From contig DATIEP010000037.1 of NCBI GenBank assembly GCA_035455745.1, forward strand, positions 62,001 through 126,000: a stretch of DNA of 64,000 bases. Direction: 5' to 3'. Both the position numbers and the translations under genes were made by a program. Shown piece after piece: positions 53,417-61,957 of this stretch. Within the stretch, counting starts at the first letter, position 1. Each line of letters starts with the position of its first letter. The notes below the pieces were generated by a model. It searched no databases. It had not been told where the DNA came from and saw only the letters and a program-made list of their open reading frames with translations. Source of the DNA: JADGGM01 sp027307005 (lineage in GTDB: Bacteria; Gemmatimonadota; Gemmatimonadetes; Gemmatimonadales; Gemmatimonadaceae).

Positions 53417-54837
53417 CGCACCATAATCATCGCCTCGCTCTGGCGCAGCCGCACCGACGTCACCGGGACGCCGAGGGTCCCGTCGCCGTGGAGGGGACGC
53501 AGCGACTCGCCATTCGGGAGCGGCACCAGCACCGCGGTGCTGTCGCCGAAAATGCGATTCTTCCAGGTACTGGTCGGGCGCGCGAGGATCAGCGCGTGAT
53601 CGAATTCACGCGCCCAGATCGAAAATCCGGTGTTGGTGCTGTCACGGCCGCTCTGGATGACGTGCCGCGGACCCGTCGGATGCCCAACGTCGTACTCCTG
53701 CGCTTTCAGCCACACCTGGTCGTAGGGCACCTTCCAGGCGTTCTCGAGATCGAGAAACAGGCGGTCGGGAGACGACGGCACGACGAGGTAATAGCTGGCG
53801 AGCTCGAACATCTTGAGACGTTCGGCCTTCGATCCATAGTTGCCCGGCGTATATGTCCCGAAGACGCCGTGCACGTTGTTGGCATCGGCCCAGCTGTCCA
53901 ACGACACCAGCTCGACCAACACGTTGTGCGTGAGCAGCGTGTCGACCCAACGCCAGCGCTCGGTCATCAGTTCGGTGAGCGGATTGTTCATGCGCTCGAG
54001 GTGCACCGCGCCGGCAGCCGTCGCCATGTTCCAGTCGAACGGCTTCATGTATTCTGACGTGTTGAGCATCACGATTTTCGGCGCGATGGCCTGCGCGATC
54101 TCGTGCACGTACTCGACCATGTCCTTCTGATAGACCTGGCGATCGGGGTACTCGGCGAGGGGCGCTTTGCCTAACGCTTTGCCGATGTCGCCCGACGAGT
54201 GCGAATCGAAGAACACGCCGTCGGCGTTGCCGACGAAGCGTCGAATGCGGTCCTGCACGTAGGCGCGCGCGCCCGGATCGCCGGGATTGATGGCCCAGCG
54301 CTTCGACCCCCACGCGGTGAACTGCAAGCGCGATGCAGGCGTCGGGTCCGAGCCGGCGAGGTGAATGAACGCCTTCTCGAGCGGATACTGCGGATGCGCG
54401 GCGAACCATTGTTGCATGTCATCGTAGTACGACGTCGCGAGCCCTCCCGACTTCTGCTCGCCCGGCTGCATGACGTTCCAATCGAGTGCGTACGGGATGT
54501 CGCGGATGGCCGGGTTGAGCGACTTGTATTGCTGGAGATCGCCGCCCATCACGAAGTCGAAGTGCGCGGCGGTCCAGGCGCGCTCGGCGTTGCGCTGTGC
54601 GGCGTTGGACACGTACTGCGTCCGGAAGTCGGTGACCATGGTTCGGATCCATGGCCAGTGTGGTGACGTAGCGCTGTACCCCGACCGTGCGGGGGGACGA
54701 GTGATGTGTGTCGCACCGATCGCCGCGGGGGCGACTGGAACACGATCTGCACTCGGAGACTGAACGCGGTCCAGCGCGGCGAGCGCTGCTATCGTGCCGC
54801 CGGCCGCGAGTATGGCGATAGTGAACGGAAGGCGCAT
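53413..54837 (-). CDS. Secreted GHL15-like glycoside-hydrolase-type protein, paralogue of 44564-46525
   Basis: The 474-residue protein has an N-terminal signal (MRLPFTIAILAAGGTIAALA) and a single C-terminal TIM-barrel domain. KRWAINPGDPGARAYVQDRI, GVFFDSHSSGD, ELASYYLVVPSSPD and DVGHPTGPRHVIQSGRDS align with the other protein, which adds Ig-like domains and a lipid anchor. GVFFDSHSSGD at a strand end could hold a catalytic Asp. It likely cuts or organises EPS outside the cell, but no activity is proven. ATG 54837 was chosen to start the hydrophobic segment. Confidence 0.72.
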   Translation of the reverse strand: MRLPFTIAILAAGGTIAALAALDRVQSPSADRVPVAPAAIGATHITRPPARSGYSATSPHWPWIRTMVTDFRTQYVSNAAQRNAERAWTAAHFDFVMGGDLQQYKSLNPAIRDIPYALDWNVMQPGEQKSGGLATSYYDDMQQWFAAHPQYPLEKAFIHLAGSDPTPASRLQFTAWGSKRWAINPGDPGARAYVQDRIRRFVGNADGVFFDSHSSGDIGKALGKAPLAEYPDRQVYQKDMVEYVHEIAQAIAPKIVMLNTSEYMKPFDWNMATAAGAVHLERMNNPLTELMTERWRWVDTLLTHNVLVELVSLDSWADANNVHGVFGTYTPGNYGSKAERLKMFELASYYLVVPSSPDRLFLDLENAWKVPYDQVWLKAQEYDVGHPTGPRHVIQSGRDSTNTGFSIWAREFDHALILARPTSTWKNRIFGDSTAVLVPLPNGESLRPLHGDGTLGVPVTSVRLRQSEAMIMVR

Positions 54838-54869
54838 TCGTGGGACTCCTCTCGTCCCGATGCTGGACG

Positions 54870-55037
54870 TCAAAGCGAATCGGCGATTGACCGCTCGCGA
54901 ATCGTACCCGACGCAGGTGCACTGGTTCGCGGGCCGAGCATTCCGGGCGTATTGTGCAGGATCGTGGCCAGCGCGCTGCCTGGCAACACCTGGAGCGCGA
55001 GTAGGGCGACGGCCGGCACGCGCATTCGTGATTGCAT
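54870..55037 (-). CDS. Possible small secreted peptide
   Basis: A 55-codon frame on the - strand, 33 bp upstream of the GHL15-like gene, starts MQSRMRVPAVALLALQVL, then GSALA, a plausible signal-peptidase site, leaving about 30 residues. The start resembles that of the neighbour (MRLPFTIAIL), which might be a duplicated signal region. Evidence is weak: no Shine-Dalgarno is clear. Confidence 0.35.
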   Translation of the reverse strand: MQSRMRVPAVALLALQVLPGSALATILHNTPGMLGPRTSAPASGTIRERSIADSL

Positions 55038-55139
55038 GAAGCTCGGGAATCGGTCATTGTTCGGGCCGACCAAGCTGAGCGGCGGCAGATCGGCGCATCG
55101 GCTTCAAATCGAACAGGAGCGTGAACGTGTGCGTGCCGT

Positions 55140-56102
55140 GTGGCGCCGGCAGCGAAGGAGCGGCGCGAGCGTGAGCGGATCGCGGTGAATCCGGCCCCGC
55201 TCTTCATCGTGGGCGTTGGGCGCAGCGGATCGAGCGTTTTCCACCGCTTGATGTGCCGGCATCCTCGCGCGGCGTGGTTGTCGCGCGTGCTGGAGCAATG
55301 GCCTAACGCGTCGCCGGCGAACCGTGCGCTCATGCACGCGCTCGCCATGCCTCTGGTCGGGGGCAGCCTGTCGCACATGATCGACCCGGGCGAGTGCTAC
55401 GACTACTGGGAGCAATTGGCGCCGGGCTTCACGTCGCCGTGTCGCGATCTGCTGGCCAGCGACGTCCAGAACGATGCACGGGCAAACGTGCGCGGCGCGC
55501 TGAGTCGTGTGCCGACGAAGAGCCGGCCGCAGCTCGTGGCCAAAGTGACGGGCTGGCCGCGCGTGGGATATCTCCGGGAGATATTTCCGAACGCGAAGTT
55601 CATCCACGTGATGCGCGATGGTCGTCCGGTCGCTGCATCGTTTCTCAAAGTGCCGTGGTGGCGCGGGTGGCGCGGGCCATCGGGATGGTTGTTCGGCGAC
55701 CTCACATCCGAGCAAGCGGCGGAATGGCAGCGATACGATCGATCGTTCGTTGCGTTAGCCGGCATTCAATGGAAGATCCTTATGGATGCGATGGACAGCG
55801 CGAAGCAGTCCGTGCCGGCATCGTGCATGGTGGAGATCAGGTACGAGGATGTGTGCCGCGACCCCGTGGAGCACTTTCGGCGCGTGGCCGAGTTCGCGGA
55901 GCTGCCGTGGGTGCGATCGTTCGAGCGGACGATTCGCACCGCGTCGCTGCACAGCGAGAACGAGAAGTGGCGGAGAGACTTTACTGCCGATCAGCAGGCG
56001 ATCCTCGACGCCGTGCTGCACAACCATCTCGTGCGATACGGATACGAGCCGCGCGTCACCGATGAGCCGGTGGAGGCAGGTGTGACGCACAAGGGCGGAT
56101 AG
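55140..56102 (+). CDS. PAPS-dependent sulfotransferase
   Basis: The protein of about 320 residues has a 5'-phosphosulfate-binding loop FIVGVGRSGSSVFHRLM and the 3'-phosphate-binding segment GYLREIFPNAKFIHVMRDGRPVA, the two PAPS signatures. An alternative start is GTG 55185, directly before NPAPLFIV. It transfers sulfate to a hydroxyl of a sugar or other acceptor. No membrane helix is obvious. With the cys operon in the same locus this is the best evidence for a sulfated polymer. One GCCTAAC copy lies at 55301. Confidence 0.85.
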   Translation: MAPAAKERRERERIAVNPAPLFIVGVGRSGSSVFHRLMCRHPRAAWLSRVLEQWPNASPANRALMHALAMPLVGGSLSHMIDPGECYDYWEQLAPGFTSPCRDLLASDVQNDARANVRGALSRVPTKSRPQLVAKVTGWPRVGYLREIFPNAKFIHVMRDGRPVAASFLKVPWWRGWRGPSGWLFGDLTSEQAAEWQRYDRSFVALAGIQWKILMDAMDSAKQSVPASCMVEIRYEDVCRDPVEHFRRVAEFAELPWVRSFERTIRTASLHSENEKWRRDFTADQQAILDAVLHNHLVRYGYEPRVTDEPVEAGVTHKGG

Positions 56103-56107
56103 AAGGC

Positions 56108-56143
56108 GGACAAGACTGGACAAGATGGACAAGGCCGGACAAC
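56108..56143 (+). repeat. Four-copy GGACAAG tandem repeat
   Basis: GGACAAG occurs at 56108, 56118 and 56127, with a GGACAAC variant at 56137, spaced 10, 9 and 10 bp, close to one helical turn. It lies just after the sulfotransferase stop and about 170 bp before the metH promoter. Function unknown. Confidence 0.6.
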
Positions 56144-56316
56144 AACCGACCACGCGTGATGGAGCCGGCGCCGAGCAGCCGAGCGATCCCTGCCGTTCGC
56201 CGTGCTGCTTCCGTTCAATCCGTGTCTCCAGAGCGAGGAAGCCCACCACCTCGCACCTGTTCCGGCACTGGCCCCGCGGCGCCCTAAACTGAACAGCTAC
56301 CGAGCCCGAAGGTATC

Positions 56317-56345
56317 TTGCCTCTTCTGAGCGTTGCGGTTATGGT
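56317..56345 (+). promoter_or_regulatory. Candidate promoter of the metH leader
   Basis: TTGCCT and TATGGT are 17 bp apart; both match four of six consensus bases. The predicted start falls about 17 nt before the SAM-II aptamer. The rest of 56103-56316 holds only the GGACAAG repeat. Confidence 0.4.
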
Positions 56346-56368
56346 GCGTGTAGGTTGTGAAATTGGTT

Positions 56369-56420
56369 CGTGGCGATTTAAGGCAACTTGCGGCCACGTT
56401 AAACATTCCGCTAAAGCGCC
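56369..56420 (+). ncRNA. SAM-II riboswitch aptamer
   Basis: The stretch has the SAM-II order: stem P1 CGTGGC (56369) with GCCACG (56393), loop GATTTAA directly after the 5' P1 strand, a pseudoknot in which GGC and TTGCGG of the loop can pair with GCC and CCGC of the 3' tail, and the conserved GCTAAA. Compared with the known metX-type SAM-II element, the GATTTAA and GCTAAA cores match while the pairing bases differ together (CC/GG against GGC/GCC), i.e. covariation. SAM binding should switch off the methionine synthase gene downstream. Confidence 0.8.
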
Positions 56421-56421
56421 G

Positions 56422-56452
56422 GCCCGGTGCCTGTGCGCACCTGGGCATTTTT
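56422..56452 (+). terminator. Riboswitch-controlled intrinsic terminator before metH
   Basis: GCCCGGTGC pairs with GCACCTGGGC (one bulge) and is followed by ATTTTT, 17 bp before the metH ATG and directly after the SAM-II aptamer. This suggests attenuation: terminator forms when SAM is bound. Confidence 0.75.
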
Positions 56453-56468
56453 GTTATCGGATGATCAT

Positions 56469-59400
56469 ATGAGTGTTGACACCGTGTCCCGCGCCACTGC
56501 GCATCGCAGCGACTCGCCGTATCTGCGCGAGCTGGCGCAGCGCGTCCTGGTGTTCGATGGCGCGATGGGGACGAACATCCAGCGTCAGGCGTTGACGGCC
56601 GACGATTTTGGCGGCGCGCGCACGGAAGGGTGCAACGACTATCTGGTGCTGACGCGGCCGGACGTCGTGCGCGGGATCCACGAGTCGTTTCTGGCCGTGG
56701 GCTGCGACGTGGTCGAGACCTGCACGTTCCAGAGCACGCCGCGCCGGCTCAAGGAGTGGGGGTTGGGCGACAAGGTGCACGCGCTGAACGTGCGTGCGGC
56801 CCAACTGGCGCGGGCCGCATGCGACGCCGCGGGCAACGGCCGGCGCCGGTTCGTCGCCGGATCGATCGGCCCAACGGGAATGCTCCCGTCGAGCGATGAT
56901 CCGACGTTGTCGGCGGTGACGTTCGCCGAGCTCGTCGACGACTACTACCAGCAGGCGAAGGCGCTGGTCGAGGGTGGTGTCGACCTGCTGCTGGTCGAGA
57001 CGGCGCAGGACATTCTCGAGGTGAAGGCCGCGCTGGCCGGATTCGAGCGGCTGTTTGCGGACATCGGGCGGCGTGTCCCCGTGCAAGCGCAGGTCACGCT
57101 CGATACGAGCGGCCGCATGCTGCTGGGCACCGACATCGCGAGCGCGATGACCACCCTCGAGTCGTTAGGCGTCGACGTGCTCGGCCTCAACTGCTCGACG
57201 GGACCCGAGCACATGCGGGAGCCGATCCGGTGGCTGTCCGAACATGCCCGGCGCCCCGTGTCGTGCATCCCGAACGCCGGCCTGCCGCTCAACACCGGCA
57301 GCGGCGACGCGGTGTATCCGCTCGAGCCGGAGGCGATGGCTACTGCGTTAGGCGAGTTCGTGCGCGACTTCGGCGTCCGCGTGGTGGGCGGGTGTTGCGG
57401 CACGACGCCGGCACACCTCGACGCCGTCGTGCGCACCGTGCGCGCGCTGGAGCGCGGCGGACCGCGGCGCGCGGCGCCGCACGTGCCGCGCGTGTCGTCG
57501 GCCATGCGCGCGCTGACCCTGCACCAGGATCCGCCGCCGCTGCTCATCGGCGAGCGCGTGAACGCGCAGGGGTCGCGGAAAGTGAAGCAGCTGCTCCTGT
57601 CCGATGATTACGAAGGCATCGTCGGCGTCGCGCGGCAACAGGCGGATTCCGGCGCGCACGTGCTCGACGTGTGCGTGGCGCTCACCGAACGCGCCGACGA
57701 AGCGCAGCAGATGGCGCGGGTGGTGAAGCTTCTGTCGATGAGCGTCGAGACGCCGCTCATGATCGACTCCACCGAAGCCGAGGTGATTGCGCGTGCGCTC
57801 GAGCACGTGCCGGGCCGCGCGATCGTCAACTCCATCAACATGGAGAACGGGCGCGCGCGCATCGAAGCGGTGCTGCCGCTGGTGAAGCTGCATGGCGCGG
57901 CCGTCGTGGCGCTCACGATCGACGAAGCAGGCATGGCGAAGACGCGCGAACGGAAGCTCGAGATCGCGCGGCGGATCCACGACATCGCGGTGCACGAGTT
58001 CGGCCTGGCCAGCGAGGATCTGATTTTCGACGATCTCACCTTCACCCTCGCGACGGGCGAAGCGGAATGGGTGGACAGCGCGGCGGAGACGATCGAGGGC
58101 ATCCGACTGATCAAGCGCGAGCTGCCCGGCGTGCTGACGTCGTTAGGCGTGAGCAACGTCAGCTTCGGACTCGCGCCGGCCGCGCGCGCCGTGCTCAATT
58201 CCGTCTTTCTGCATCACTGCGTGCAGGCCGGACTCGACATGGCGATCGTCAATCCGGCGCACATCCGGCCGTACGCCGAGCTCTCACTCGAGGAGCGGGC
58301 GCTGGCGGACGACCTGGTCTTCAACCGGCGCCCCGACGCGTTGCAGCGGTTCATCGAATTCTCGGCGAGCGCCGATCCGGCATCGCCGGGGACTGCCGAC
58401 GCGTCCGCCGAATCCGACCTGGCGGCGCTCGGGCCCGACGGCCGCATCCACTGGCAGATTCTGCACCGCAAAAAGGACGGCATCGAAGACGCACTCGACG
58501 CGGCCGGCGTGCGGGAGCAACCGATCCGCGTCCTCAACGAGGTCCTGCTGCCGGCGATGAAAGAGGTCGGCGACAAGTTCGGTGCGGGCGAGCTGATTCT
58601 GCCGTTCGTGCTGCAGAGCGCCGAGGTGATGAAACGCGCCGTTAGGCATCTGGAGCAGTTCCTCGAGCGCGCCGAGGGATACACCAAGGGGAAGGTGGTG
58701 CTCGCCACGGTCTATGGTGACGTGCACGACATCGGCAAGTCGCTCGTGAACACGATTCTCTCGAACAACGGCTACACGGTGTTCGACCTCGGCAAGCAGG
58801 TGCCGGTGAACACGATCATCGACAAGGCCGTCGAGGTGGGCGCCGACGCCATCGGATTGTCGGCGCTGCTCGTGTCGACGTCGAAGCAGATGCCGATATG
58901 CGTCCAGGAGCTGGATCGGCGCGGGCTGAAGGTGCCGGTGCTGATCGGCGGCGCGGCAATCAATCGGCGATTCGGCCGGCGCGCGCTGTTCGTCGATGGA
59001 GAACGAGCGTACGCCCCGGGCGTGTTTTACTGCAAGGATGCGTTCGAGGGACTCGATTCCGTGGAAGCGCTCATGGATCCGGATCGGCGCGAGGCGTTCG
59101 TCACGGGCAACCTGGATGGCGCGCGACGCGACGTCTTTCTGCGCTCGGCGGTCGGAAAGGACATCGCTGCCGGCACCGACGCGACGACGCGCTCGGAGGT
59201 CGCGACGGACAACGCGATCCCCGAAGCGCCGTTCTTCGGCGCCCGCGTGCTGCACGACATTCCGCTCGATGAGGTGTTGGCGCTGCTCGACCTCGACGAG
59301 CTGTTTCGGTTGCAGTGGGGTGGGCGCGGTTCGGGCGAGGCGTTCGATGCAACGGTGCGGGACGAGTTCCGTCCGACGCTCGAGCGGCTCTCGGCGAGCG

Positions 59401-60020
59401 CGCGCGCGGAACGGTGGCTCGTCCCGCGAGCGGCGTACGGATTTTTTCCGGTGCAGTCACAGGGCAACTCGCTCATCGTGTACGACGCTGCCGCCTACGG
59501 CAGCGATGGCGGCGCCCTGCGCGAGGTGGCGCGGTTCAAGTTCCCGCGGCAGGACGGTCGGGAGCGGCTGTGTCTCGCCGACTATTTCCGGTCGGTGGAA
59601 TCGGGCGACGTGGATGTCGCTGCGCTGCAGATCGTGACTGTCGGCGACGCGGCCCAACGCCGCTTCGACGAGCTGCAGTCGCGGAGCGAATACACGGAAG
59701 CGTACTACCTGCACGGTCTTGCGGTCGAGGCAGCCGAAGCGGTGGCCGAGTGGATGCACCGGTACGTGCGGCGTCAGCTCGGCATGGCGGCCGGCCAGGG
59801 GAAGCGGTACTCGTGGGGCTATCCGGCGTGTCCGGACCTGGACGACCACGCGACCGTGTTCCGTCTGCTGCCGGCGGCCGAGTCGTTAGGCATAGTGTTG
59901 ACCACGGCGTTCCAACTCGTGCCCGAGCAGTCGACGGCGGCGATCATCGTCCACCATCCGGCGGCGAAGTACTACGCCGTGCGGAGCGGTGGCGAGCGCG
60001 ACACCGGAGTCGCGCCGTGA
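56469..60020 (+). CDS. metH: Cobalamin-dependent methionine synthase
   Basis: MetH methylates homocysteine with methyl-THF using methylcobalamin. From ATG 56469 it has 1183 residues, near the usual 1200. All four modules are visible: homocysteine-binding (FDGAMGTNIQ, with zinc Cys in LNCSTGPEH and GGCCGTT), pterin-binding (GERVNAQGSRKVKQLL), cobalamin-binding (DVHDIG with LSALLVST), and reactivation (RYSWGYPACPDL) domains. It is under a SAM-II riboswitch and overlaps the next gene by 4 bp (GTGA). Six GTTAGGC copies lie in it. Confidence 0.97.
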   Translation: MSVDTVSRATAHRSDSPYLRELAQRVLVFDGAMGTNIQRQALTADDFGGARTEGCNDYLVLTRPDVVRGIHESFLAVGCDVVETCTFQSTPRRLKEWGLGDKVHALNVRAAQLARAACDAAGNGRRRFVAGSIGPTGMLPSSDDPTLSAVTFAELVDDYYQQAKALVEGGVDLLLVETAQDILEVKAALAGFERLFADIGRRVPVQAQVTLDTSGRMLLGTDIASAMTTLESLGVDVLGLNCSTGPEHMREPIRWLSEHARRPVSCIPNAGLPLNTGSGDAVYPLEPEAMATALGEFVRDFGVRVVGGCCGTTPAHLDAVVRTVRALERGGPRRAAPHVPRVSSAMRALTLHQDPPPLLIGERVNAQGSRKVKQLLLSDDYEGIVGVARQQADSGAHVLDVCVALTERADEAQQMARVVKLLSMSVETPLMIDSTEAEVIARALEHVPGRAIVNSINMENGRARIEAVLPLVKLHGAAVVALTIDEAGMAKTRERKLEIARRIHDIAVHEFGLASEDLIFDDLTFTLATGEAEWVDSAAETIEGIRLIKRELPGVLTSLGVSNVSFGLAPAARAVLNSVFLHHCVQAGLDMAIVNPAHIRPYAELSLEERALADDLVFNRRPDALQRFIEFSASADPASPGTADASAESDLAALGPDGRIHWQILHRKKDGIEDALDAAGVREQPIRVLNEVLLPAMKEVGDKFGAGELILPFVLQSAEVMKRAVRHLEQFLERAEGYTKGKVVLATVYGDVHDIGKSLVNTILSNNGYTVFDLGKQVPVNTIIDKAVEVGADAIGLSALLVSTSKQMPICVQELDRRGLKVPVLIGGAAINRRFGRRALFVDGERAYAPGVFYCKDAFEGLDSVEALMDPDRREAFVTGNLDGARRDVFLRSAVGKDIAAGTDATTRSEVATDNAIPEAPFFGARVLHDIPLDEVLALLDLDELFRLQWGGRGSGEAFDATVRDEFRPTLERLSASARAERWLVPRAAYGFFPVQSQGNSLIVYDAAAYGSDGGALREVARFKFPRQDGRERLCLADYFRSVESGDVDVAALQIVTVGDAAQRRFDELQSRSEYTEAYYLHGLAVEAAEAVAEWMHRYVRRQLGMAAGQGKRYSWGYPACPDLDDHATVFRLLPAAESLGIVLTTAFQLVPEQSTAAIIVHHPAAKYYAVRSGGERDTGVAP

Positions 60021-61915
60021 GTCCGCGGCGCGACGCGCGCGAGCTGCTCGAGCCAGACCGCATCGTGGTGTTCGACGGCGCGATGGGCACGATGCTGTAT
60101 TCGCACGGGGTGTTCATCAATCAATGCTACGATGAGCTCAACGCGCGCGCGCCCGATCTCGTGCGCGACGTGCATCGCTCGTACGTGAAGGCGGGCGCCG
60201 AGGTGTTGGAGACGAACAGCTTCGGCGCGAACCGCATCAAACTGGCGCCGCACGGTCTCGAGGGGCAGGTGCGCGATCTGAACTGTCGCGCCGCGCGGCT
60301 GGCCCGCGAGGCGGCGGGCGACCACGTGCTCGTGGCCGGCGCGGTCGGCCCGTTAGGCATTCGCATCGAGCCGTTCGGCCCGACGAGCCGCGACGAAGCG
60401 CGCGCGATGTTCCGCGAACAGCTGGAGGCGCTGCGCGAGGGCGGCGCCGACCTCTTCATCCTCGAAACGTTCGCCGACCTCGATGAGATCGAGCCAGCCA
60501 TTCGCGCGGCGCGCGACGTCGACGCATCGGCGCCGCTCATCGCGCAGATGACGATCGGCCAGGATGGCCTCACGCCGTTCGGCGCCACCCCCGAAGACGT
60601 CGCCCGCGCGCTCGACGGCTGGGGCGCGGACATCATCGGACTCAACTGCTCGGTTGGGCCGCAGGCGATTCTCGAGGCCATCGAACGGATGGCCGCCGTG
60701 TCATCGCGCAAGCTCAGCGCGCAGCCGAACGCCGGGATGCCGCGCGATGTGGGCGGCCGCACGATGTACATGGCGAGCCCGGAATACGTCGCCAACTACG
60801 GACGCCACCTCATTCAGGCCGGCGCGAAAGTGCTGGGCGGCTGCTGCGGAACGACGCCGGATCACATCAAGGCACTCGTCGAAGGCATCCGTCCGCTCGT
60901 GCCCCGGCAGCAATGGCGCGCATCGGTGCGCTATCAATTGCCGCACACCGATGATGCGGCCGCCGTGCGCGCCGATGACCCGCGGCAGGACGGCGCGCAG
61001 CCGGCGATCCCGTTCGCCCAACGATCGCGTTGGGCGGCCAAGATCGCGGCGGGAGAATTCGTCTCATCCGTCGAGATCGTGCCGCCGCGCGGCGTGGACG
61101 CGAGCCGGATGCTCGAGGGCGTGCGCGCGCTCCGCGAGCGCGGCGTGGACGCGGTGAACGTTCCCGATGGACCGCGGGCGCAGAGCCGCATGGGCGCGCT
61201 CATGACGAGCCTGCTCATCGAGCAGCAGATCGGGATCGAGACGGTAACCCACTACTGCTGCCGCGACCGCAACCTGCTCGGCATGCTGAGCGATTTGTTA
61301 GGCGCGTCGGCCATGGGGCTGCGAAATCTGCTGATCATCACCGGCGATCCGCCGAAGATGGGCCCCTACCCCGACGCCACCGCGGTCTTCGACATCGACT
61401 CGATCGGTCTCACGAATCTGGTGAGCCGCCTCAATCGGGGCCTCGATCCCGGCGGCCACGCGATCGGCGCGCCGACACAGTTCGCCATTGGCGTCGGAGT
61501 GAATCCCGCCGCCATCGATCCGGCGTACGAGCTGCGCCGCTTCGAATGGAAGGTGGATGCGGGTGCGGAGTTCGCGATCACCCAGCCCGTCTTCGACGTG
61601 GATCAACTGCACCGCTTCCTCGCGTCGATCGATCATGTGCGCATTCCCGTGATCGCCGGAATCTGGCCGCTCGTGTCGGCGCGAAACGCTGAGTTTCTCG
61701 CCAACGAAGTGCCTGGCGTGGTCGTGCCGGATGCGGTGATTCACCGGATGCGTCGCGCGAGCGAACAATCCAAGGAGCACGGGCTGGCCGAAGGAATCGC
61801 GCTCGCGCGCGAAATGCTCGAGCAGGTGCGCGGCACCGTGCAGGGCGTGCAGGTCTCGGCGCCGTTCGGTAAAGTGGAGCTGGCTCTCGAGGTCTTCGAC
61901 TCCGCCACGCGTTAG
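60017..61915 (+). CDS. Bifunctional homocysteine S-methyltransferase / 5,10-methylenetetrahydrofolate reductase (YitJ-like)
   Basis: The GTG at 60017 overlaps the stop of metH. The 632-residue protein has an N-terminal homocysteine methyltransferase domain (FDGAMGTMLYSHG, with LNCSVGPQA and GGCCGTTPDH as zinc ligands) and, after a linker near residue 330, a MetF-like domain (FVSSVEIVPPRG, LLIITGDPP, AITQPVFDVDQLHRFL). B. subtilis YitJ has this architecture. It would supply methyl-THF to MetH and may also methylate homocysteine from other donors. Co-regulation by the SAM-II switch is likely. Confidence 0.92.
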   Translation: MSPRRDARELLEPDRIVVFDGAMGTMLYSHGVFINQCYDELNARAPDLVRDVHRSYVKAGAEVLETNSFGANRIKLAPHGLEGQVRDLNCRAARLAREAAGDHVLVAGAVGPLGIRIEPFGPTSRDEARAMFREQLEALREGGADLFILETFADLDEIEPAIRAARDVDASAPLIAQMTIGQDGLTPFGATPEDVARALDGWGADIIGLNCSVGPQAILEAIERMAAVSSRKLSAQPNAGMPRDVGGRTMYMASPEYVANYGRHLIQAGAKVLGGCCGTTPDHIKALVEGIRPLVPRQQWRASVRYQLPHTDDAAAVRADDPRQDGAQPAIPFAQRSRWAAKIAAGEFVSSVEIVPPRGVDASRMLEGVRALRERGVDAVNVPDGPRAQSRMGALMTSLLIEQQIGIETVTHYCCRDRNLLGMLSDLLGASAMGLRNLLIITGDPPKMGPYPDATAVFDIDSIGLTNLVSRLNRGLDPGGHAIGAPTQFAIGVGVNPAAIDPAYELRRFEWKVDAGAEFAITQPVFDVDQLHRFLASIDHVRIPVIAGIWPLVSARNAEFLANEVPGVVVPDAVIHRMRRASEQSKEHGLAEGIALAREMLEQVRGTVQGVQVSAPFGKVELALEVFDSATR

Positions 61916-61957
61916 CTTAGAGAGTCGACGCATCGGTCACGACATGGAGCCCCGCCC

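Noticed and set aside
56369..56420. SAM-I, SAH or cobalamin riboswitch for the metH leader
   Set aside because: None of their core sequences is present; the GATTTAA/GCTAAA pseudoknot layout fits SAM-II only.
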